A DNA stretch of 22,346 nucleotides from Auxenochlorella pyrenoidosa (Eukaryota; Chlorophyta; Trebouxiophyceae; Chlorellales; Chlorellaceae), in contig KQ482042.1 of the NCBI GenBank assembly GCA_001430745.1, positions 18,752-41,097 on the forward strand, read 5' to 3'. The position numbers were made by a program, and so were the translations under genes. The notes under the pieces were generated by a model. It had not been told where the DNA came from, did not search any database, and saw only the letters and a program-made list of their open reading frames with translations. Below are positions 1-9,695 of this stretch, piece after piece. Position 1 is the first letter of the stretch. Each line of letters opens with the position of its first letter.

Positions 1-83
1 GCGCCAGCCCACGAGCCCTCGCTGCCCATGCTGGCCCCCTCCGCTCACCCGTGTGTGGCTGCTGCTGCCGTGCGCGCGTGCAG
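1..83 (+). other. 3' part of an ICP55 intron
   Basis: C/T-rich sequence ending in GTGCAG directly before the first recognisable ICP55 codon (GTC). I see no coding match to the family in it, so it is read as the end of an intron whose donor is outside the window. Confidence 0.7.
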
Positions 84-3000
84 GTCATCCCCTACCCGTA
101 CCGCCAGTCTGCCGACTTTCTGTACCTCACCGGCATCACCCAGCCCTACGCCCTGGCCGTCCTCGACTCCTCCCAGCGCTACTCGCTCTTCGTCCCCGAC
201 CGCGACGCGTGGCGGGAGCAGTGGGACGGCGCACGGCTGGGTCCGGGGGCGGCGGCGGCGGTGTTTGGCGCCGACGAGGCACTTCCGCTGTCGCAGGTGT
301 GGGGTTCTGCAGCATGCTGGCGGGGCCAGCCCCTGCAGGGTGCCGCTGCCGCGCTGCATCCGCCGTGCCATTGCGGATGCTGGCACGGCACCACCTGCAC
401 CCCCACTTCTTGTATGCAGTGCCAGCCCACCGCTGACGCGAGGTGCCGACAGGGCCTGCCGCCAGGCGGGCAGCGAGACAGGCAGAGAGGAGCCAGTCAA
501 AACTGGTGTGGCCCCGCGCGTCGACAACTCTGAACCCTCAACCCGCCCTGCAGATGCCCTCGCGCCTCTCAGAGGTGCTGTCTGGCGCTACCGCCGTGCT
601 GTTTGACAACGACAGACAGCCAGCGCAGGACGCGGCCTGCGCGGTGCGCACGCTACGCCAGCTGGCGCCCTTCCAGGAGGCACAGAAGCAGCACCGCCTG
701 CAGCCGCTGCGCCCGCTGCTGCACAGGCTGAGGTGCGCGGCGGGCCTTCGCGACACATGCGGTGCAGAGTGTGAGCCGGCCATCGCTGCCGCATGTAGAA
801 CAGCTGGGCGCATCGGTCATTTGATCCACCCCTGGAATGCTTTCATCGTGGCCGCCAGGCACCCCCCACCCAACTCAACCCCACACCCACCCCACACCCC
901 CGCGACAGGTGGCGCAAGTCGCCCGCTGAGCTGGCGCTGATGCGGCAGTCTGCGCAGCTGGCGGCGTCCGCCATGCGAGAGTGCATCCAGATGAGCCACC
1001 CAGGGGTGCACGAGCACCAGCTGGCAGCTGCGTTTGAGCACCGGTGAGTGGTGGGGTGGGGCTGGCAGCGGCGGGACTTGCAGCAGGGCTGCCTGCCCCC
1101 GGCTGCCTGCCCCCTGCAGCGGCGTGAGCCATCGCATGAGCACTGGTGTGCAGCCCAAGCAACTACTTTCTTAGCATGGTGCTCAACCACCGCCTGTGCT
1201 GCCCTGCCCTGGCCCCCGCGCAACCCTGCAGATGCAAGGCGGGCGGCGCGCAGCGCATGGCCTATCCGCCGGTGGTGGCGGGCGGCGCCGACGCCTGCAC
1301 CATCCACTACTCTCGGAATGATAAGGTGGGTGCTGGGCGCTGCCGCGCCGCCGCCGGTGGTGCTGCTCAGCTGGCACGCGCCTGGCTGGCGCGTGCAGCA
1401 AGAAGTGCCCCTTGGAGTCTTCGTGCCACCCCCTCCTGCCTGCCTTTGTCCACAAGCAGCAGGTTCAATGCAGGCAGTCTTGCCCAGCGTTGGCATGCTT
1501 CATGGACCCCACCAGCCTGCCGATTGCCCAGTTCCAGCCTGTTGCCGCTTCCACACCTGCCTGCGGCCGGCTGCCGTCGGGCACAGCACCTTGCTGGGCC
1601 CTCGCCGCGCGTGCCCAGCAGCCCAGGTGCCGCCTGCTGCCGGCCTCCTGCCCCCGCCCCTGCAGGTGGTGCCCGGGGGCCAGATGGTGCTGCTGGACGG
1701 CGGCTGCGAGCTGCACGGGTACTGCTCAGACGTGACGCGCACGTGGCCCACGCAGGGGCGCTTCAGGTGCGCCCCCTCCCAGGCCCCGGCAAAGTCGCGG
1801 GGCTGCCTGCCTGTGGTACCACGTTTTCCTGCTCTGCGGGATGATGCGCCAGCTTGCAGCGGGGCTCTGCATGGCCTGCGGAGTGCAGTCGCACAGGGCA
1901 GCACGAGCCGGCAAGGGCGGAACAGGCGTGCTGGTGCGCCCGGGGCATGGCACCTCGCGCCGCAGCGCGCTGCCTCTGTTCTATGCGCCCGGCCTGTCGC
2001 TGAGGCACGCCGTGCGCCAGCCTGCGCCGGCCGTGCACCGTGCCTGCGCACCGCACGGCCCTCGCCTTGCGTCGCCTTCCACCGTCGCATTGCTTCCCAC
2101 TCGCTTGCGCAGCGGCGCGCAGCGGGCGGTGTACGAAGCGGTGTTGGATGTGCACCGCGCCTGCCTGGACGTCTGCCGCCCGGGGGCCACGCTGCGCCAG
2201 CTGCACCACCTCTCTGTGCGCCTGCTGTCAGACGCGATAGCGCAGGTGGGCCCGCGCCGACCTTGCGCCGCCGTTGTGGCCTGCCCCTGCCTTCCCGGCT
2301 TTCCCTTCCAAGCTCCGCCTCCTTCCGAGCCCTGCAGTTCCGCCCTGCTTTGTGACCCCCGCAACCTACCCCCCTTGCCTGCCTCTTGCAGCTAGGCATT
2401 CTGCCAGGGCGGCGCGCCTCCGACATCATGCAGGGCAGCTACCGCAGCTTCTACCCGCACTCTGGTGGGCCTGCCAGGGAGGAGGCGGGTCGCATGCGGG
2501 AGTCGCGATTGCCCGCAGCAGCTGCATCGCCGCGGGCGTGCATGCCTGGCAGCCATCGCCATCAGCGCTCGTTGCTGGCGAACGCTGGCCCCGCAGCTTG
2601 GCGCACAGCTTGCCCCGTATGCAAGCCGCCCTGTCCACTCCAGGCCCCACGCCAAACTGCCCCACCCCTTGCCTCTGCAGTGGGGCACTGGCTGGGGCTG
2701 GACACGCACGACAGCAGCAGCATGAGCCACGACCGGCCTTTGGAGCCAGGTGGGCCGGGCGGCTCGCCTCCGCCTGTGCTTCCACGAGGGTGTGCATGCA
2801 TGCAAGGCCGCACCACGCGCCCTGCTGGGCACACGGGCATGGCGGCGGGGACGATGGCCGGCCTGCTGCACGACCAGCGTGCCTGGCTTGGCAAATGACT
2901 GGGCACATTGCTGGGCAGCCTTGGCAGCTGCTGCGGCGGCCAGGCGCGCTGCGGCGGCGCCCCCCGCTTGCTGCGGCGTCCACCCCCACTCCTGCGCCGG

Positions 3001-3533
3001 GCTGTCTATCATCTCCAGGTGTGGTGCTCACTATTGAGCCGGGGCTCTACATTCCGGATGACCCCGCCTTTGGCCGCTTTGCCGGCATTGGCGTGCGCAT
3101 TGAGGATGATGTGGCGGTGACAGGTGGGCGGGTTGGGTCGCGTCCCAGGACGCCTCGGGATGTGCCATCACCAGCTCTCTGAGAGGCGTATGCTCGACTG
3201 CCTTGCCGACGCACCTGGGGTGTGGGGTGGCTTGTGTGCGGGGGCAAGCAGAGGGCAGGGGCGGCAGGTGGAGCGTGCTGTGCTTGTGCCGCGCTGGCCG
3301 CCCTTGCAGCTGGCGCTTCCTTCCCACTGCTGGTGCCTCGGAAAGGTGTGCCCCATGCTTGGCACACCTGTGCCGCCAGCAGTGCATGCTCACCTGGAGG
3401 CTCCATCTCATTCAGCGGCTGCCCCCGCCTCCCTGCTGTGCTGGGCGCAGCTGGCGGCCGCGAGGTGCTGTCCTCGGATGTCCCCGTTGAGGTTGCTGCA
3501 GTGGAGGAGATGGTCGGCTCTGCCAGCCTGTGA
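84..3533 (+). CDS. ICP55: Intermediate cleaving peptidase ICP55-type Xaa-Pro aminopeptidase (M24B), 5' partial
   Basis: Metallopeptidase that in the ICP55 family removes one residue from mitochondrial presequence-processed proteins, stabilising them. Exons by GT-AG splicing and continuous frame: 84-296, 554-732, 909-1043, 1232-1325, 1666-1766, 2113-2245, 2392-2464, 2681-2749, 3019-3123, 3451-3533 (TGA), giving 394 visible residues. The first exon is the aminopeptidase P N-terminal domain ([14 protein letters not shown]). The catalytic pita-bread domain follows, with [11 protein letters not shown] and IHYSRND. All five expected metal ligands are visible: D in [11 protein letters not shown] in [10 protein letters not shown] in [12 protein letters not shown] in TIEPGLYIP and E in GVRIEDDV. 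The transit peptide and roughly the first 80-100 residues lie left of the window; bases 1-83 end in an acceptor CAG. The motifs match plant ICP55 better than cytosolic aminopeptidase P. The last exon is short, ending EEMVGSASL. Introns 1326-1665, 1767-2112 and 3124-3450 exceed 300 bases and hold nothing else I recognise. Confidence 0.92.
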
Positions 3534-4109
3534 GCGCAGCGGCACTCACACTGGCCATATGAACTCGGTGGCCTAGATCCAGCTGACGTTGCACACTTGT
3601 GTACCATAACTTGCTGGCACCCCCACTGTTTGCCAGCTCAACGCACCCGTCATCTGCTGCCCGACCGGATCACACCCCTCCTCCAGTGTGACCGAATTGT
3701 AGAAACCCTCTTTCCGATCCCAGCTATGCCTGATGGTCGAGGGAGCGGCTGAAGCGATACCCAGCGCTGTGTCGCGATCTTCCGCCCACGTGGCGGCAGC
3801 AGTGCCACACAGGCAAGGGGCCACTTCTCACCGCCTTCGTTCTCTGCCCGGACACGTAAACGGCGGGTTTACCTCGCAGAAGACTCCAAGTGGGGATATC
3901 CAGCCAAAGGGGAGCAGCAGAGGCAGCAACCTCCTTTCCCCGTTGAGCAGAGAGCGGAATGCCTGCTCCAGGACATGCTGATGACGCTTTGGCGGTTTCC
4001 GATGAGGATGAGGAGCAGCACAGGCGAGCGGGACACCCAAGCCTTGGTCGGCCCCTGAGCGGCCTGTGCGCGCTCGGTTCGAGCGCTGCTGGGGCAGCGT
4101 CGCGGCCGC
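3534..4109 (+). other. Intergenic stretch: ICP55 3' region and upstream region of the next gene
   Basis: 576 bases between the ICP55 stop and the chosen start of the membrane protein gene. No TGTAA poly(A) signal was found on the plus strand here. An ATG at 3959 opens a plus-strand frame beginning with a short acidic peptide (SDEDEEQH). It could be an alternative first exon of the next gene: ending at base 4018 (AG before GCGAGC) it would join in phase to an acceptor CAG at 4283-4285. Otherwise I see no feature. Confidence 0.5.
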
Positions 4110-6130
4110 ATGAATGGAGATCAAGCAATGTACTGCAGGCCTGCGACCGACCGGGCCGTCAACTGCCCACCTTCGGCGCCTCCGCCCTGGAGCGCAGCCG
4201 CACTGCTTACGGCGCGCTGCTGTGTACTGCACCCGGCCGAATACATGGCATCATGGGCCCACCTCCTTGCGTCTCACTCCTGCAGGCAGCAGCGCTCTGA
4301 CCAGGCGATCAGCTCCGACCTGAGCGGCTGCCTGGTGGGTGCTGCTGCGCTCACGGTCCTGCTGCTCCAAAAGACGCTGGAGGGGGAGCTGCCCCCAGGT
4401 GGGCGGGCAGGCAGCAGCTGGGAGCCCAGCTGTGGGCGGTCTCGCCACCACTCCCTGCGACTCTCCACTTGTGGGAGCTGTGCCATGCGTGCTGCATCAT
4501 GGGCCCATATGAGATGCCTCGACTTGCGCATCCCCTCGCACCCTGCCGCTGCAGCGACGGCGCTGTTGGCTGCCCCACAGATCGTGCACCTGCTGGCCCT
4601 GGCTGCCCTGGCGCGCTGGAGGAGACTTTTCTATGCCCGCTGGCGGGGAATGCTCTACCTTGGGTCCACTCTGCATGTGGCAGTCAACGCGCGCCTGCTC
4701 GGTGCGCCACATAGTGCTGTGTGGCTGTTAGCAGTTGTTGCCTGACAGAGCGGCCACCAACGGTGCCTTGCCCGACATGGCTTGCAGGCACGCCCGGGGG
4801 CGGGGGGGGGGGGGGGGGGCCTGTTGGAGGCGCCCGCGGCCGCTGGCCTCCTTCCATGCCTACGTGTTGACATCGCCTGCCGGCTTGCAACCGCTGCCCG
4901 CAGGCACGCACACGCGGCGCGCCCAGGGCTTTGAGGGGCTGCACCGTGGCAGCGCGCTGCGGCTGCTCGCGCTGGCCGTCCTGCCCTGGAGCCACTCCTT
5001 CTGGGTGTGCCTGTTTTTACTGTACGGCAGCCTCCCGGTCCGCACGACGGCCCGCTCTCTGCCCCTGCTGATGCTGGCACCGGTGGGTCCCCATCGTAAG
5101 GCACTGCAGGGCGCGGGAGGCTGCCAGGCTGCCATACGGCCGGTGCATAGCGTGCCTGCCCACAGTAGTATTGCACACAGCGCTCTGCATGCATGCACAC
5201 CATCCGCTGCCCACACACCCTGTGCTTGCTGACTGCTGCCGGGCAAAGGCACGCCTTGTGCCCTGTGCAGATGGCCGTTGGCAAGTCTGGTTGCCACGCA
5301 TTCATCGCCGACCCAAGCACCCACCGCCCCATCCGGCGGTTGTACGGCGTGCTTAACACGATACAGTGCGTTTGCTGCTCTGTTTGCCCCAGAGCAGCAC
5401 GGCGCCAGTTTGGGCTTTGGGGCCGTCAAGGGGCTGCCGTAGGCGGTGCCTGTCCCTCTCCCCGACGTTCTTTTGCTGCCCGAAACCTGCAGCGGCGCCC
5501 CACTCATGCCCATACCTTTCATCCTGCACGCCAACGACGCCTTGGAGCAATGCATGGTGAGCCTGGCTGCGCCCGCTGGGCAGGCCAAGGCACAGGCTGC
5601 CGTGTGCCTGGCTGCCGGCTGGCTGGCCCGGCTGTGCCTGCGCAGAGGCTGCTCGGCATCAGCGGTGTGCCCGACTGGCGCCTGGCGAGCCTGGAATGCA
5701 CCTGCGTGCTGGGCGGGGCAGCTGTCGACATGCAGGCTGGCGGCGCAAGCCTGGCTGGCACACCTAGGGGAGAGCAGTGAGAGCACCCACGGCTTGCTGC
5801 ACGCTCCAGCCTCCCCACGGTCCACGATGCCTCCCCACCGAACAGGTGGTGGACTTGTGGCTCCTGTTCTTGGGAGCCGCGCTGCCCATTGTGGTGGCGC
5901 TGAGGCTGGACCGGGCATGGTGGCGCAGGCGGCAGCAGCGACGCCAGCAGCAGCAGCAGCAGCAGCAGGAGGGCCGGTGGGCAGCAGAGCCGTCCCCGCC
6001 CGACTGGGGCGTGCCCTGCATATACCTGACCAGCTGCATGGTGTGGCTATGTGCAGGCGCCCTGGTAGGCGCGTCATACGAGTGGTTACGGCCAGGCGCA
6101 GCCGCCAGCGGGGCAGCTGCAGCGGCATAG
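4110..6130 (+). CDS. Uncharacterised polytopic membrane protein (provisional exon model)
   Basis: I do not recognise the family. A provisional seven-exon model keeps frame throughout: 4110-4398, 4555-4701, 4904-5082, 5271-5369, 5443-5556, 5646-5735, 5846-6130 (TAG), about 400 residues. Most exons encode hydrophobic segments separated by basic loops, for example GCLVGAAALTVLLL, IVHLLALAALARW, LRLLALAVLPW followed by FWVCLFLLYG, VVDLWLLFLGAALPIVVAL and VWLCAGALVGASYEWL, suggesting six or more membrane spans. Between the last two lies a basic loop with eight consecutive glutamines (5945-5968). Weak points: the start is uncertain (4110 is an available ATG; 3959 is an alternative), the intron 5370-5442 uses a TAG acceptor, and the intron 5736-5845 would be GC-AG. 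No signal peptide or targeting sequence is clear. The gene is tail-to-tail with DEG8. Confidence 0.5.
4796..4819 (+). repeat. Poly-G tract in an intron
   Basis: Five G, one C, then 18 consecutive G inside the intron 4702-4903 of the membrane protein gene. It could form a G-quadruplex. Its exact length may be a sequencing or assembly estimate. Confidence 0.8.
5945..5968 (+). repeat. CAG x8 microsatellite encoding polyglutamine
   Basis: Eight perfect CAG codons in the last exon of the membrane protein gene, encoding eight glutamines in a basic loop between the final two predicted membrane segments. Confidence 0.9.
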
Positions 6131-6449
6131 CTCACGTGTTCCATCACGATCCACAGTTTCATACACTTGCTAACTTCATTTCAACACTTCACCATTCATT
6201 CTATTCATTTCTGAGTCGGTACCATATTTCATGCATCTTGGCACAGCCAGAAGTTCCCAAGAGCATGCCACATGACAGCGGATATCCTGCGACATCCAGC
6301 CCTGCTTTTACCCCTCATGAGACACCTTGCTGTACTGCTTGATGTGAAGGTTGAAATCCGGTGCTGAATACAATCAAGGCCATCGCCCTGGGCAGCTGCG
6401 CGCGCCTAGAGCCCGCTGTATGGGCGGTGAGCACCAGGAGGGTGCCTGG
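6131..6449. other. Convergent 3' region between the membrane protein gene and DEG8
   Basis: 319 bases between two stop codons on opposite strands, noticeably more AT-rich than the flanking exons around 6140-6240. It should hold both 3' untranslated regions. I found no TGTAA on either strand. A CACGTG hexamer lies at 6133-6138 just after the plus-strand stop. Confidence 0.6.
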
Positions 6450-9376
6450 TCACGCTGCCTCAGCCTGCAGCCTGGCCCTCACAGCCACCCGCTGCGGCTC
6501 CCCACTTTGGTCAACTCCTCGGAGCGCCACCACCTCCACTTCATCACCGACGTCCGCCTCATCCAGTATCGACGTCAGGTCAAACAGGTTGCGCACAGGC
6601 CGGCCAGCCAGCGACACGATGACGTCGCCTGCGTGGGGTGGGGCGGGCGTGTGTCAGGGGCGGAAGCCCTGTGACCTGGCGCCGCCGCGGGGGCAGCTTC
6701 TCTACAGCTCGCCAACGCGGGAGCTTTGGCACAACATTGTGCTTGGTGAGGGCCGCGTCCACGGCTGCCCGCGTGCCCACGCCCCTCCCGCCCCCCGCGC
6801 ACCCGCCACCACGCCGCCCAGCCCGCGCCGCGTGGGCAGCAGCCCTGCCGCTGCCGCCGGGCCCTTGGGCTCTGCCGTCTGGATCATCACCCCTTCAGAC
6901 ACCTTGAAGGAGCGGGCTATGGGGTCGGCGGCGGGCTGGATGCCCAGCGAGGGGCGCTGCACCGCGCCCAGACGGATGAGCTGGGGCACGATGCGCGCCA
7001 CAGTGTTGGAGGGGATGGCAAAGCTGAGGCCGGTGGAGGCGCCTGCGCGGCGGGGGGCCGGGAGCGCGGGCTGGGTTGGTGATGAGGTGGTGCGGAGCAG
7101 GGGATGCTCAATGGAGAGGCGGCGTCGAGGCAGGTGGGGGCACAGGTGTGCAAGTTGGCACGAGAGGCGGAAAACTGGCAGACGGTCGGGCTGGTTGGCT
7201 GGCAGAGCTGAATGCGCGCGCGCAGCAGGGGCGAGGCGGGACCAGGCATGCCGCGCCTGCCCTGCCTCGTTCCCCCTGGCATGTCATCAAATACACCCAC
7301 CTGTGTTTGTAAAGATGGCAGTGTTGACGCCGATCACCGCGCCCGACATATCCAGCAAGGGCCCACCACTGTTCCCCGGGTTGACTGCATGTGCCCAGGG
7401 ATGCGTGGCGTCGACACATAAGACCAGCGGGAGTGCTGACGAACTGGCCGTAAGCTGTGCCAGCCCGTTGCTCAAGGCACTTGGCAGAAGCAGCTTCGGG
7501 GCAGGGTAAGCGGCATGCATGGCTCCACACCTGCCGCATCTGTTTGGATGCCGCCGCCGATGGTGCTGCCCGTCTGGCTCTGCGGGCGGGGTGCGGCACA
7601 AAGGCTGGTTTGCGGAGGTCATGAACATGCGGCCCCCCAGCCACACCGCAGAGGCTGGCTGTGCTGCGCACGGCTTGCTTAGGGAGGCCCCCATGCCCCT
7701 GGCGAGCGCGCTGCCCCGTGCTCGCTGGCCCCGGCCTTGCCTGGAATCCTCGCCCTAGCGCGCTGATCACGCCCGTGGTGAGGGTCCGTTCAAAGCCAAA
7801 GGGGTTGCCGATGGCCAGGCAGGCCTGTCCCACGCGCACCTGCAGGGGCATTGGAGGGAGCGGGTCAAGAGGGCGCCGTTGTGACCCCCGTGCAAGATGC
7901 CCTGCCGACGCGTTCTTGAACACGTGCGCTACAGCCACCCAGCCACCCAGCTGCCCAGCCAGCCACCCAGCCGGCCACCCACCGCTGAGGAGTCGCCCAG
8001 CGTGACAGGCCGCAGCAGGGCGGCGGGGGCGTTTACTTTGAGCACTGCCAGGTCCCGCGCTTTGTCAGCGCCTGCGGGGAAGCAGAGAAGGGCCGAGACA
8101 CTTGGCTTTGACTTGGAAACCTCGATGGCTGGCAGCTGAATCGGTGATAGTTTATTAAGATGGGGCCTGCTGCCAGTTTGGCCACAACCTCCACCTGCCC
8201 ACATCCCGTGAGTCACCGGAGAACGCACATTTACCTGGCGCCACGCCGCCTTTGCCTGCGGCAGCCTTGAGGCACAGCCTGCCGCGCTCACTCACCCACC
8301 AAGTAGCCATCAAAGGCCTGCTGAACGCCCTCGGCATTCAGCAGCAGCACGCGCGCGACCTTGGCCCCCGGCAGCACCTTGCCCGCCGCGCCGCCCAGCA
8401 CGCTGCCCAGCACGTGATAGTTGGTCACCAGGTGCCCCTCTGCGTGCATTCACAGCGGTGATGGGGTGAGCGGGGGGCTGGGGTGGTTGGTCAGGCATTC
8501 AAACACATCGGGTTGGGAAGTGCAGAGGTAAAGGGTTGGGGTCTCTCCACAATGGAGCAAAGTGGCTGCTGCAGCACGCACCACCCTGCATCTTCACCGC
8601 CCCCGAGTCCCAACAAAACCCGGCGGTCTGCATCCCTCAGCACCCGGGCAGGCAGGCCCCATCCCCTCCCTTGCCTGCGTCCCACACAAAGCCGGTGCCG
8701 TTTCCCTCGGGCTGCTCCACCGCCTGCGCGCCGCCCACGGGCAGCGTGCGCAGCGTGATGTCGTACACATTGGCCACCGCGGGGGCCACGCGCTCGTAGA
8801 TGGCCGCCACCGCCGACTCCCTGCATGTAGTAAGCGGGGGAAGGGGCCAGGCGGGGGCCAGTGCGGTGGAAGGAGCTGAGGAGGGTGCGGCACAGAAACG
8901 CAGCGAGCCAGCCGGCTGGCCAGGGGGATGGCATGGATGCACTTGACCTGACCGCGGTCCCACGCTGGAATCGTGCATTCAAATGCTTCCAGGGACCACG
9001 CTCACGGCGTCTACCACAATCCGAGCAGGCCAGCACGATTTGAGCATTGCAAGCTCCCTACCCGCCTAAGGACACTAGCTCACCTAGCGCTGAGTGGCTG
9101 CGGCGGCGCCACTGGTGGCGTGACATCCTCGAGCGTCAGTGCTGCATGGGCACACTGCGGCGCCCACGGCGCCAGCAGCAGCGAGGATAGCAGCACGCCA
9201 GCACCCCGCCGGCTGAGCTTGACCGCCTCTGCCGCTGCTGCGTCCGTCGCCGCTGCCTGCTGCCGCTCCTGCCGCAGCCACGCACTGGCCATCGTGCTGC
9301 AGCTGCACCGCCATTGCTGTTGTCTCAAGGGGGTGTGGCTGGGTCGCCAAACGCGAGTCTGAGCCTGCTGCGACAT
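6450..9376 (-). CDS. DEG8: DEG8-type thylakoid-lumen serine protease (HtrA family, S1C)
   Basis: ATP-independent protease; in plants DEG8 partners with DEG5 in the thylakoid lumen to cut damaged photosystem II D1 protein. Exons on the minus strand: 9376-9084, 8820-8675, 8439-8296, 8071-7983, 7839-7741, 7579-7531, 7384-7301, 7042-6803, 6628-6450, giving 440 residues, about the usual length. The N-terminus carries a twin-arginine pair (residues 56-57, KLSRRGAG), a hydrophobic stretch and an AHA cleavage site near residue 78, a lumenal Tat-type signal after a plastid transit region. The catalytic triad is complete: His155 (TNYHVL), Asp201 ([10 protein letters not shown]), Ser279 ([10 protein letters not shown]). 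One PDZ domain spans about 333-430. [20 protein letters not shown] and FAIPSNTV point to DEG8 rather than DEG1. Introns 8440-8674 and 7580-7740 have GC donors. An internal Met29 (9292) is an alternative start. Confidence 0.94.
7931..7983 (-). repeat. Short CCAGCCAC-type tandem repeat in DEG8 intron 4
   Basis: On the plus strand, AGCCACCC recurs at 7933, 7941 and 7961 with a variant at 7973. The block abuts the donor of the intron after exon 8071-7983, so repeat slippage could alter spacing right next to a splice site. Confidence 0.7.
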
Positions 9377-9695
9377 AGTTCGCCAACAGAGAAGACAAAC
9401 ACGCGATCGGTATGCAGTTCAATGCTTTTTGGACTGCGTACGCAACGAGACGACACCTGCAAGGAGGAATAGCGATCGGTTTCTCCCGCGCGCTGCTGAG
9501 CCTGCCGTGCTGTGCTGCCTAGCTTTGCGAGGAACCCAGGATGGCTTAAGCGCATATGCAGAAGGGACAGAAGAGAGCAGCCAGCCCAGCGAGCAGGCCC
9601 CTGCAGGACATGCATGGCTGTGCGCTCGCTCAGTAGCTCTGACCTCCCTAATTTCGGCAGCCGACAGCTCCAGCAAACACGTCAAAGTTGCCCAA
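9377..9695. promoter_or_regulatory. Divergent promoter region between DEG8 and the RH13-type helicase
   Basis: 319 bases separate the two head-to-head start codons, so both promoters and both 5' untranslated regions must fit here. No TATA box is evident. The nonamer GCGATCGGT occurs twice in direct orientation, at 9403-9411 and 9472-9480. The helicase frame stays open upstream of its ATG back to at least 9429, but has no earlier in-frame ATG. Confidence 0.6.

Noticed and set aside
1048..2355. Long plus-strand open frame through ICP55 introns
   Set aside because: GC-rich DNA has few stops. The frame disagrees with the ICP55 exons, whose motifs are unmistakable.
6361..7509. 382-codon plus-strand open frame antisense to DEG8
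   Set aside because: It overlaps DEG8 exons 7-9 on the other strand, has no family motif, and DEG8 codon and splice structure explain the region.
7931..7983. Possible CRISPR-like direct repeats
   Set aside because: Units are about 8 bases, back to back without spacers, inside a eukaryotic intron: a minisatellite.
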